Origin: a virus
Length of the DNA: 24,015 bases
IMG/VR virus record: IMGVR_UViG_3300007539_000224
Location: 1 to 24,015 of that record
Direction: 5' to 3' (one strand)
The notes below the pieces were generated by a model, which made no database searches, had not been told where the DNA came from, and saw nothing but the letters and a program-made list of their open reading frames with translations. Positions 1 through 5,309 of the stretch are shown here, piece after piece. How positions within the stretch are numbered: position 1 is the first letter of the stretch; each line of letters begins with the position of its first letter. The translations under genes and the position numbers were made by a program.

Positions 1-988
1 GCAGGTTGGTCACGTTCTTGAACGCAGGTGGTAAGCGGAACTCAATGTATCTACTTTGAATGTTGACCGCTGAATACTTGCCGGCACGCTTGTAGTTGTC
101 CGGCTTACGTTGTATTTGCGAGTAGTGGTTAGTAATCCGGTGTCTCCATATAGTTAGAAACAACGGCACGAATGCTTGAATCGAATCGAAAAATTCCTCA
201 CCCGATATACCGCGCTTACCTACATTGATGTGTCCACCACAATTACTGCCGTAGTCAGCGTTGATATGGTCACGAAGTATTCGGCCCTCCAAAGCACTGT
301 CTAACAGCGGGTCATTCAAGTCATAGATTGGACTGACTAATTCAAAGCCGGTCTCATCGCATAGGCTACTATCCGACTCGCGGCACCACCCTGTCTCATC
401 CACAGCATCCAAGTCCCACGTATCTAACGGGTCATCATCTTCCTTCTCGACCTCGAAGCCGATTGTGTACACAGTGTCACGTGAAGTGAAGTCCCTGCGA
501 AACCCACTATGGTATTCATGCAGTTGGCGGTCATTCTCCTCTTGAAGTCGGTACTCCTCATTGCGCTCACTCCAAAAGATATTCGAACCACAATCATCAA
601 TGTGGTACGTGCCCCCATCTTCCTCGCAGTACAGCGTGTCATCTGTCCAACACCACCCGCCTTCGTACATACTGTACGCCCCATCTATGTAGGAAACACT
701 GCACTCATTGTCGTAGTCTGGCCACCATATCTTGTCACCACACACAAGTGTTTTTACATCTGACACGTACTCGTCATTAAGTATGGTGACTCTATTGAAA
801 CCCCCATCGTGGTGCAACATAGGTCTATCACACATCGCTTCTCGAGCAAACTCTCCCTCGTACTCGCTCGGTGCTGTAAGCATTAAGCAGTCATCTAAAT
901 TCTCGACTTCGCCGTTAAAACAAACGACTTGTCCATCTTTCAATTCATCCATAGGCATATGTTTATGTGCATCATTAGCCCTGCACAT
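1..988 (-). CDS. Amidoligase-like protein (COOH-NH2 ligase superfamily), partial at the left edge
   Basis: An open frame on the minus strand runs without a stop from an ATG at 988 (in-frame alternative at 958) to the window edge, giving about 329 residues and no C-terminus. With the 988 start, motifs of the putative amidoligase family (ATP-dependent, glutamine-synthetase-like fold) appear in order: IGFEVE at about 176-181, GFELVSP at 214-220, CGGHINVG around H253, and a late IEFRLPP block with E316 and R318. The acidic and His residues would form the nucleotide and metal site. The first 120 or so residues are rich in Cys, Trp and Asp and resemble no domain I know. Family members form amide bonds between carboxylates and amines; the substrate here is unknown. 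I prefer the 988 start because it lies 11 nt after the tRNA-like RNA, the same spacing as in the second copy. Family call fairly confident; role unknown. Confidence 0.78.
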   Translation of the reverse strand, partial: MCRANDAHKHMPMDELKDGQVVCFNGEVENLDDCLMLTAPSEYEGEFAREAMCDRPMLHHDGGFNRVTILNDEYVSDVKTLVCGDKIWWPDYDNECSVSYIDGAYSMYEGGWCWTDDTLYCEEDGGTYHIDDCGSNIFWSERNEEYRLQEENDRQLHEYHSGFRRDFTSRDTVYTIGFEVEKEDDDPLDTWDLDAVDETGWCRESDSSLCDETGFELVSPIYDLNDPLLDSALEGRILRDHINADYGSNCGGHINVGKRGISGEEFFDSIQAFVPLFLTIWRHRITNHYSQIQRKPDNYKRAGKYSAVNIQSRYIEFRLPPAFKNVTNL

Positions 989-999
989 TTAGGCTTAGG

Positions 1000-1107
1000 G
1001 GACTGCATGGGACTCGAACCCATAGTACACCCAAACACCACGTTATAAACCAAAACCAAAAGACTTGGTGCTTGTGTAGCAGTCCGTTTATAGTGTGGTC
1101 TCCACTA
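1000..1107 (-). ncRNA. tRNA-like leader RNA, copy 1
   Basis: Read on the minus strand, this begins with a small hairpin (1107-1091; stem TAGTG/CACTA, loop GAGACCA), then ATAAAC. A 7-bp acceptor-like helix follows (GGACTGC at 1085-1079 with GCAGTCC at 1006-1000). Stacked on it is a perfect T-arm (1023-1007; stem ATGGG/CCCAT, loop TTCGAGT, the canonical tRNA T-loop). Between acceptor and T-arm lie 55 nt that form no D-arm and no standard anticodon arm; ACAC and CACC instead pair with GGTG and GTGT into one long interrupted stem. It therefore resembles a tRNA-like domain rather than an ordinary tRNA. It lies about 8 nt after the expected start site of a promoter at 1122-1168 and ends 11 nt before the ATG at 988. 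Alternative: a degenerate tRNA. Confidence 0.7.
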
Positions 1108-1121
1108 CCAAATCATCCCTA

Positions 1122-1168
1122 CAAACATAGGGTAACTATCTGACAATCAGCGTTAAAGAAATGTTAAA
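1122..1168 (-). promoter_or_regulatory. Leftward promoter with twin TTTAAC boxes
   Basis: On the minus strand: TTTAAC (1168-1163), 5 nt, TTTAAC (1157-1152), 22 nt, TATGTTTG (1129-1122). The last box fits the Bacteroidota -7 consensus TAnnTTTG. The same geometry occurs at 1970-2016 and 2662-2708. Transcription would start just before the tRNA-like leader RNA and read into the amidoligase-like gene. Confidence 0.65.
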
Positions 1169-1188
1169 ACTCATTCTCAACCTTCGGT

Positions 1189-1347
1189 TCAACGTATGAG
1201 CGATCGGATAATACCTACGTCTACCGTACCGTACTTGTCATGTACCTTACATAGGTACGCCCAAGCCTCGCGTATTTCCTTCTCGCTCCCTCTCCTTCTG
1301 CCGGTGTGTATAGCAACAGCCCGGCTCAGTCTTTGTAACTCATTCAT
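1189..1347 (-). CDS. Small protein of unknown function, 52 aa
   Basis: A short ORF starts at the ATG at 1347 and ends in TGA at 1191-1189. The product is a basic 52-residue helical-looking protein (it starts MNELQRLSRA, with a middle rich in Arg, Lys and Glu). It lies between the two tRNA-like RNAs in the leftward unit. A five-codon mini-ORF, MNEHE (1357-1340), begins 11 nt after RNA copy 2 and its stop overlaps this start, so translation by re-initiation is possible. No family recognised. Its composition and position make it plausible, but short ORFs can arise by chance. Confidence 0.45.
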   Translation of the reverse strand: MNELQRLSRAVAIHTGRRRGSEKEIREAWAYLCKVHDKYGTVDVGIIRSLIR

Positions 1348-1368
1348 GCTCATTCATATTTGTTTAGG

Positions 1369-1453
1369 GGACTACGAGTGTCTCGCTCACTCAGTGCAAC
1401 AGGGGCATAGGTATCCCCTTTGCAGGTAGTCCGTTGTAGGTGTGGTCACCACC
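1369..1453 (-). ncRNA. tRNA-like leader RNA, copy 2
   Basis: It has the same layout as copy 1 at 1000-1107. A hairpin (1453-1439; stem GGTG/CACC, loop GTGACCA) is followed by CTACAAC and a 7-bp acceptor-like helix (GGACTAC at 1432-1426 with GTAGTCC at 1375-1369). Inside are one long stem (TGCAA, bulge, GGGG, 9-nt loop, CCCC, bulge, TTGCA) and a 5-bp/7-nt T-arm-like hairpin (1392-1376; GAGTG/CACTC, loop AGCGAGA). Acceptor position 6 changes from G-C in copy 1 to A-T here, keeping the pair. The two inner helices differ in sequence but still pair. The 3' tail CCCTAA and the 11-nt distance to an ATG (1357) match copy 1. The loop lacks the full TTCRA consensus, so it is less tRNA-like than copy 1. 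Confidence 0.62.
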
Positions 1454-1470
1454 ATCCAAAAAGTACAGTT

Positions 1471-1692
1471 CTATTTCCGCTTTGCCCTACGGGTTTCACG
1501 TTGGGCTTGTGCCCTGTATACCTTGCGGTCAATCCGGTCAGCGTACATGTTTTCAAGTGCATCGGCTTTCATCTTACCCCGAACCTTGCGCTTACTTGCA
1601 CTTGCAGTCTTACCGCCCAGAGTCGGTGCGCTCACCACTCGGACTACGTACTCATAGCCCTTGTGGTTGCGTTGTGTTGCGAAATTCCCCAT
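1471..1692 (-). CDS. Small basic protein of unknown function, 73 aa
   Basis: The ATG at 1692 overlaps the TAA of the upstream gene by one base (TAATG), so the two are probably translationally coupled. The 73-residue product is strongly basic and ends in a run of Arg and Lys (ETRRAKRK). A segment around residues 27-40 (TASASKRKVRGK) is also basic, suggesting nucleic-acid binding, but no fold is recognisable. tRNA-like RNA copy 2 begins 18 nt after its stop codon. Confidence 0.68.
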   Translation of the reverse strand: MGNFATQRNHKGYEYVVRVVSAPTLGGKTASASKRKVRGKMKADALENMYADRIDRKVYRAQAQRETRRAKRK

Positions 1693-1928
1693 TACACATT
1701 TGTGTTTTGAGGGGCAACAAACATATCGAAGTTGCCTTGCACAAGTAAGCGGAACTGCGGGTCACGGACACTCTTGTAGGCACCAGCCAGTAGGTCTGTG
1801 TAGAAGCCGAACGATGCGAAGGCTTCGGTGTTGATGAAATCTTCGAACAGGTTTTCGATGAAGTCACGCCCCATTGTGCTTTCGAGGGCTTGCAATTGTG
1901 TGGTTGTGTTGGGTGTTGTGTTGTCCAT
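1692..1928 (-). CDS. Small acidic protein of unknown function, 78 aa
   Basis: First gene of the leftward unit, starting at the ATG at 1928 about 42 nt downstream of a promoter-like site (1970-2016). The N-terminus is Thr/Asn-rich (MDNTTPNTTTQLQALEST). The rest looks helical, with aromatic and hydrophobic patches. No transmembrane segment, signal peptide or known motif is visible. The stop overlaps the next start. I do not recognise the family; position and coupling suggest a small early phage protein. Confidence 0.68.
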   Translation of the reverse strand: MDNTTPNTTTQLQALESTMGRDFIENLFEDFINTEAFASFGFYTDLLAGAYKSVRDPQFRLLVQGNFDMFVAPQNTNV

Positions 1929-1969
1929 AAGGCAATCGTTTTTAGTTTTCGGTTATCGTTTCAACACCA

Positions 1970-2016
1970 CAAACAACCAACAAGATTTTTTAATAATATC
2001 ACAACAAAATGTTAAA
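1970..2016 (-). promoter_or_regulatory. Leftward promoter, diverged copy of the twin-box type
   Basis: On the minus strand: TTTAAC (2016-2011), 5 nt, GTTGTG (2005-2000), 22 nt, GTTGTTTG (1977-1970). The spacing is identical to the two better copies at 1122-1168 and 2662-2708, but the second and third boxes are diverged. It lies 41 nt before the ATG at 1928. Confidence 0.45.
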
Positions 2017-2146
2017 ATCCCTGCGCATTATGCCCACCAATTTTCCTGCGTACATACAGGATCAGGCGTCGCGCGATGCTGCTTCACGCGTAAGGGAAGG
2101 GTCGAGTCAGTCCATCCCGTGATGAGCAAGTCCATGACTTGCGAAG

Positions 2147-2174
2147 GCGTGTGTGTATGTATGTGTACGCGCGT
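2147..2174. repeat. Alternating purine-pyrimidine tract, 28 nt
   Basis: Every base from 2147 to 2174 alternates purine and pyrimidine (GT, AT, AC and GC steps), a pattern that can adopt left-handed Z-DNA under negative supercoiling. A second short run, CGCGCGCATA, follows at 2179-2188. Confidence 0.75.
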
Positions 2175-2290
2175 CACTCGCGCGCATAGCACGAAGGAAT
2201 GGTTCACATTTGAGATTTCGCATTCTAAGGGGGTGTGGTGCTTCTCGAATGGAGTCCGAGGTATGGGAGGTAGGGGATTGCCGAGATAGT

Positions 2291-2334
2291 ATAGAGATAT
2301 CCCCCTACCACTACGTAGTAGGGGGTATATCTAT
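2291..2334. repeat. Long inverted repeat (hairpin)
   Basis: The left arm 2291-2307 ends in ATATCCCCCTA and the right arm 2319-2334 begins TAGGGGGTATAT, giving about 16 pairs with one bulge around an 11-nt loop that contains the palindrome CTACGTAG. It could stop transcription or bind a protein. No run of T follows on either strand, so it is not a classic terminator. Confidence 0.65.
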
Positions 2335-2370
2335 AGAAAATAATTGACAAATCCAAATGAAAAAACACGC

Positions 2371-2411
2371 TTTAACAAAACTTTAACAGCACGTTTTAAC
2401 AAGGCTTTAAC
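2371..2411 (+). repeat. Array of four TTTAAC boxes
   Basis: TTTAAC starts at 2371, 2382, 2395 and 2406, a spacing of 11, 13 and 11 nt, so all boxes lie on about the same helix face. The 11-nt pairs match the twin boxes of the three promoters nearby, but no TAnnTTTG box lies at the expected distance. It may be a binding-site cluster for the protein that reads the promoters. Confidence 0.55.
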
Positions 2412-2496
2412 AGAAAATTTTTGTATTCATGTGTGTAGGCGTATGTGTGCGCAGGCAGGGGCGCAGGCGTGCCCGAGCGCAGGCGTGCAGGCGCGA

Positions 2497-2553
2497 GTGT
2501 GTATGTATGTACAGGTGCGCGTGTGTGTGCGTATGTGTGTGCGCGCGTGCATG
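2497..2553. repeat. Alternating purine-pyrimidine tracts, 17 nt and 39 nt
   Basis: 2497-2513 and 2515-2553 each alternate purine and pyrimidine without a break, separated only by one extra G. The 39-nt run mixes GT, GC, AT and CA steps, so it is not a simple dinucleotide microsatellite. It is a strong Z-DNA candidate. Confidence 0.75.
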
Positions 2554-2661
2554 GGTTGATTCTTCCCACCCTTTTATATATCAACCCCCTACCGAGCGTG
2601 TACATGTGAGCGCATACAGGATCTGGCGTGCGCATAATGCACACGTAAGATAGAAACACAC

Positions 2662-2708
2662 TTTAACAAGGCGTTAACACTTTACAGCGAAATAACCCCC
2701 TATGTTTG
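2662..2708 (+). promoter_or_regulatory. Rightward promoter with twin TTTAAC-type boxes
   Basis: TTTAAC (2662-2667), 5 nt, GTTAAC (2673-2678), 22 nt, TATGTTTG (2701-2708). The last box fits the Bacteroidota -7 consensus. The ATG of the only gene in this region follows at 2732, giving a short leader. Geometry is identical to the leftward promoter at 1122-1168. Confidence 0.68.
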
Positions 2709-2731
2709 CGGTGTAACCAAAACGAAATACG

Positions 2732-3157
2732 ATGAAAAATTACAACGACAGAACGATTGAACTACTACGTAGGGACATGGAAGCCTTCGACAAGCAAGTG
2801 CGTGACTGCGTAGTGTACATGTACGACTCGATTGTGAACCACGAAGTGAATGCAATTACTAAAGACTACCTACCGGTAGTTAAACTGATTGAAATTGTCA
2901 ATGAAGTTGCCGATGCGCTCGACCTTGTGCATGATGTGTGCAAGGTGACCCATGAGCACCTGTGTCACATGAGCCTAGTGTACTCGTACTGCGACTTTGC
3001 ACATGGCCATGATACACGAATGGAAGTTGTTTGTGAACTGATTGGAACAATACTCACTGATGAGGTAGAAATGTCCACTCGTTCGATTTACAGCCCTACA
3101 TTCGAAGTTCTCGATGAAGGCTCACACTTGCAGGTGTACACAGAACACATGGACTGA
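2732..3157 (+). CDS. Unknown protein, 141 aa, probably helical
   Basis: A single gene with its own promoter (2662-2708) and its own terminator (3181-3207), isolated inside a non-coding region. The 141-residue product looks mostly helical and acidic, with several Cys and His residues in the middle (CKVTHEHLCHMS at about 71-82, then YSYCDFAHGHD). That cluster could bind a metal, but the spacing fits no zinc-finger I know. No signal peptide or membrane segment. Codon usage is cleaner than the flanking DNA and supports a real gene. Family not recognised. A single-gene unit next to an unusual repeat region could encode a regulator or an early phage protein; this is inference. Confidence 0.75.
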   Translation: MKNYNDRTIELLRRDMEAFDKQVRDCVVYMYDSIVNHEVNAITKDYLPVVKLIEIVNEVADALDLVHDVCKVTHEHLCHMSLVYSYCDFAHGHDTRMEVVCELIGTILTDEVEMSTRSIYSPTFEVLDEGSHLQVYTEHMD

Positions 3158-3180
3158 GCCTACATGATGCACACACGAAG

Positions 3181-3207
3181 CCCCGCCATTGAGCGGGGTT
3201 TTTTTTT
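3181..3207 (+). terminator. Rho-independent terminator
   Basis: Stem CCCCGC/GCGGGG (3181-3186 with 3193-3198), loop CATTGA, then nine T (3199-3207). It lies 24 nt after the stop of the 141-aa gene and is the clearest terminator in the window. Confidence 0.92.
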
Positions 3208-3541
3208 GCCCCAATCGAAAAACAACCGTTGCGCGGGGGCATTATGCGCGAGGGGATCAGGCGCGCTCAGACCTGCGCGAGCGTGCATATATACGGGCCT
3301 ATGCGTTACACATATACGCGAGGCTATTTTAAGCCGTTCTAAGGGCTTTTCTCCTCTTGGGTGGTGTGTTGGTATTGTTGGCGGTAATGGATTCGCTAGG
3401 CGTTCTCTTGGGGTGGTCAGTGTGCCTCCAATGGTGGGGCGTGGGGTTGTGGTTTCCTTGTGGGGTTGTGTATGGGCGTGATTTGTTCCCCCCCTCATAT
3501 GTACGGGGGGCGGGTGGGGGCTGTACGGGTCACCCATGGGG

Positions 3542-3592
3542 GCGTGTGTGTACTACGTGTGTGCACATAGGCGTGCCGGTGTACGTACGTGC
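3542..3592. repeat. Cluster of alternating purine-pyrimidine runs
   Basis: Unbroken alternation at 3542-3553, 3554-3569 and 3579-3592, plus a GC-only run further on in the 3690s. This repeats the pattern seen left of the 141-aa gene, so the gene is flanked on both sides by such DNA. Confidence 0.6.
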
Positions 3593-3818
3593 TCGCGTAG
3601 GTGCGCTCGTGCTCGTGCACAAACGCCCAAACCTGTGCGCGTGTTCGCTTGTATGCATGCCCCCCCGTTCGTGCGGATGCGTTCGGGTGCGCGCGCGCTG
3701 GCGTCCATATAATATATTATCCCCACCAGAAACATTTCTCAGCAATTTTTACGGATCAGGAGTAATGGCCCGTGTTGTTTCAACTGATGTGCCGAATCGA
3801 TACCCCCATAACAAAACA

Positions 3819-3845
3819 CCCCCCGATAAACGGAGGGTATTTCTT
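3819..3845 (-). terminator. Terminator-like hairpin downstream of the leftward pair
   Basis: On the minus strand: CCCTCCG, loop TTTAT, CGGGGGG (one mismatch), followed by TGTTTTGTT. It lies about 220 nt past the stop of the leftward gene 4059-4490 and could end that unit. On the plus strand it is followed by TATTTCTT, so it could also work rightward. Confidence 0.4.
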
Positions 3846-4058
3846 GTCGCTGTAATACGCGAAGCATGCGAAAAATTTGAGCAAATTAGGGGCCCTTTGA
3901 AACTTTCTACTGTCTTGTTGTGTTCTGAGTTTCTTCTTTAGTCGTTTTGAATCCACTTACGCTGTTGCTGTGGATTAATAACTTTGTGACCCATAAGTCG
4001 TAAGACGGTGGAAAGGTACAAGAAAAAAATGATAAAGTCAATAGTAGTAAATACCCAA

Positions 4059-4490
4059 TCAGTACATAATTTTAAATCCTACGTGTAAGTAGTTTAACTC
4101 TCTGTTGATTTGTAGTATGCTTGCTGATGCGTAAAGACGCTTATACAAACGAAGGTCTGCACCAACACGACCAATGATTAGACCCGGATCAAGATTCAGT
4201 TTATAAGCAGGCCCACCATATATTATTAATTGATGGATAACATACTCATACTGTAAGAAAGAATAGGTTGCTCCGTGATGACCTTGGCCCATTGCTAGAA
4301 CACCAATAAACATATTATCATATCCTAACTCCGCAACAACTCCCGTAGCGTGAAGACAAGCAACATAACCAAGTCCTACAGACTTAGGAGCATTGTGTTT
4401 AATATGTTTAATCTTATGATAAGGACTGCACTCTTGACCCTTACCCAAGGTCGTCAGCAATATCAGTATCAATAGAATCTTTATCTTCAT
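4059..4490 (-). CDS. Small exported protein, probably an outer-membrane beta-barrel
   Basis: The start is the ATG at 4490, which overlaps the TAA of the upstream gene by one base; a start nine codons earlier (4517) would lie inside that gene. The 143-residue product begins with a signal peptide: charged MKIK, a Leu/Ile-rich core, then TTLGKGQ before EC. The mature part is built of short segments with alternating hydrophobic residues, separated by Gly/Asn/Asp turns, and ends in Tyr (GFKIMY). An aromatic C-terminus is typical of outer-membrane beta-barrels. Phage-encoded envelope proteins often alter the host surface or block superinfection. That role is inferred; no family is recognised. A lipoprotein is less likely because the Cys lacks a good lipobox. 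Confidence 0.7.
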   Translation of the reverse strand: MKIKILLILILLTTLGKGQECSPYHKIKHIKHNAPKSVGLGYVACLHATGVVAELGYDNMFIGVLAMGQGHHGATYSFLQYEYVIHQLIIYGGPAYKLNLDPGLIIGRVGADLRLYKRLYASASILQINRELNYLHVGFKIMY

Positions 4491-4942
4491 TAAGCAAAGT
4501 CCTCGTATGTAATCCAAACATCTTTGCCGTCAAGCAGTTCGTTGGCTACCTTGGGATACATGTGTTGGTATGCATATGTGCTTTTGCCTATGAAGCCTTT
4601 CATGTCTGATGAGTTACCTACTAACAAGCAACCCGCTGTATGCTCATCTGTGTTTCCAATATGTATTAGGATGTATTCAAATCCTGGTACGTCGCGTACC
4701 CATAACATACCCTTATGCATATTAGGGAACTTGTCTGAGTATCTACTATGGTGACCACCTACGGTACGCAGGGTAATACGATATGTACCTGCTGGGATCC
4801 TGGTTTCACCCATAACCTTCTCGTCACGATGTTCGTCTTCTAATGTAAAGCAGAGGAACTCTCTACCTTCTTTGCTCTCTAGGTACAGTGCTCCAAGAGT
4901 GAAGTCGTCTTGGCTGTACATTCTTATTACACGTAGTTCCAT
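4490..4942 (-). CDS. DUF5675-like protein, 150 aa
   Basis: The sequence matches my memory of the DUF5675 family, common in phages and phage-like islands. It opens with a beta-strand region (LRVIRMYSQDDFTLGALYL), then FCFTLEDE at about 30-37, IPAGTY at 49-54, VPGFEYILIHIGNT at 85-98 and TAGCLLVG at 102-109. The conserved H94, N97, T102, G104 and C105 resemble the His and Cys arrangement of L,D-transpeptidase (YkuD) active sites, so a cell-wall role is possible; the family's biochemical function is not known to me. It is translationally coupled to the exported protein downstream. The product is cytoplasmic by sequence, with no signal peptide. Start: the ATG at 4942, the first Met of the conserved N-terminus. 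Confidence 0.8.
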   Translation of the reverse strand: MELRVIRMYSQDDFTLGALYLESKEGREFLCFTLEDEHRDEKVMGETRIPAGTYRITLRTVGGHHSRYSDKFPNMHKGMLWVRDVPGFEYILIHIGNTDEHTAGCLLVGNSSDMKGFIGKSTYAYQHMYPKVANELLDGKDVWITYEDFA

Positions 4943-4956
4943 AAGGGTAAAGATAG

Positions 4957-4964
4957 TATATTTG
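4957..4964 (+). promoter_or_regulatory. Bacteroidota-type -7 box, TATATTTG
   Basis: Fits TAnnTTTG and ends 4 nt before the ATG at 4969, so the transcript would be nearly leaderless. It lacks the TTTAAC twin boxes seen in the left part of the window. Confidence 0.5.
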
Positions 4965-4968
4965 TAAT

Positions 4969-5103
4969 ATGAAATATAGAACAGGAGACCCCAAGAAAAA
5001 GAAGAAGGCCAAGGTGCGTGGTGTCGATGTAGACAAACTACCAGAGGGACGCATCAAGGAGTACGATACACCTTTCCCCTTCCGTAAACGCAAGAAGAAA
5101 TGA
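4969..5103 (+). CDS. Very basic small protein, 44 aa
   Basis: ATG at 4969 just after a TATATTTG box, stop TGA at 5101-5103 overlapping the next start (ATGA). The product has Lys runs at both ends (DPKKKKKAKVR and FRKRKKK) and a short DVDKLPEGRIKEY middle. It is probably a nucleic-acid-binding or virion-internal peptide. Coupling to a second basic gene and the promoter box support it as a real gene despite its size. Family not recognised. Confidence 0.65.
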   Translation: MKYRTGDPKKKKKAKVRGVDVDKLPEGRIKEYDTPFPFRKRKKK

Positions 5104-5309
5104 AACTAAAGAAGACAAACAAGAGCGTTAAGGTAAAAGCACCAGAGGGATACCACTGGATGACAGAGGGTGGACGCCACTTTCTAATGAAGGGCGACTA
5201 TAAGCCACACAAGGGAGCATCACCAGAGGCGCCATTCAGACTGGTAACCCACGATAAAGGGAAGAGCAGTCCTGCTATGGATGCTGCTCGGAAGGCGAAG
5301 AAAGGTTAA
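5100..5309 (+). CDS. Small basic phage protein, 69 aa
   Basis: Overlaps the previous gene by 4 bases (ATGA). The product contains APEGYHWMTEGGRHFLMKGDY (residues about 14-34) followed by KPHKGA, a block that I recall from short proteins of marine phages. Tail AARKAKKG is basic. Function unknown. Its 3' end overlaps the 3' end of the convergent regulator gene by 35 bases, and its terminator (5340-5366) lies inside that gene. Confidence 0.75.
   Translation: MKLKKTNKSVKVKAPEGYHWMTEGGRHFLMKGDYKPHKGASPEAPFRLVTHDKGKSSPAMDAARKAKKG

Larger units (their letters stand above)
1929..2731. other. Divergent non-coding region with repeats and promoters
   Basis: About 800 bases between the leftward unit and the rightward gene at 2732. 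No convincing gene: the open frames here translate to low-complexity Val/Cys/Arg strings. It holds two outward promoters (1970-2016 leftward, 2662-2708 rightward), alternating purine-pyrimidine tracts (2147-2174, 2497-2553), a four-copy TTTAAC array (2371-2411), a long hairpin (2291-2334), and short repeats GCATWATGC (2025-2033, 2632-2640) and GGATCWGG (2059-2066, 2619-2626). Such a region could hold a replication origin or a packaging or control locus; nothing here proves which. Confidence 0.6.
3158..4058. other. Non-coding region between the 141-aa gene and the leftward pair
   Basis: About 900 bases with no convincing gene. It contains the terminator at 3181-3207, repeats GCATTATGC (3239-3247) and GGATCAGG-like sites (3254, 3753-3760), alternating purine-pyrimidine runs (3542-3592), homopolymer G and C runs with a small inverted repeat (3488-3510), an AT-rich palindrome ATAATATATTAT near 3711-3722, a leftward terminator-like hairpin (3819-3837) and a TAACTTTG box at 3979-3986 with no gene behind it. 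A 58-codon frame at 3765-3941 has a weak AGGAG before its ATG, but overlaps the hairpin and I do not call it. Confidence 0.55.

Noticed and set aside
1000-1085. Ordinary tRNA
   Set aside because: Acceptor and T-arm are perfect, but no D-arm or 5-bp/7-nt anticodon arm can be formed in the 55 nt between them; called tRNA-like instead.
1369-1432. Self-cleaving ribozyme (hammerhead, HDV-like, twister)
   Set aside because: I could not place the conserved cores of these classes in either copy; the HDV pseudoknot order does not fit.
1828-2289. 153-codon rightward frame
   Set aside because: Overlaps the coupled leftward gene and the alternating tracts; composition not protein-like.
3160-3537. 125-codon leftward frame
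   Set aside because: Pro/His/Thr/Arg-rich translation opposite the terminator and GC-rich DNA; no start signal.
3357-3941. 194-codon rightward frame
   Set aside because: Val/Cys/Gly-rich low-complexity translation produced by GT/GC-rich DNA; crosses hairpins and has no start signal.
3765-3941. 58-codon frame with weak AGGAG before its ATG
   Set aside because: Overlaps a terminator-like hairpin (3819-3837) and resembles no protein; too weak to call.
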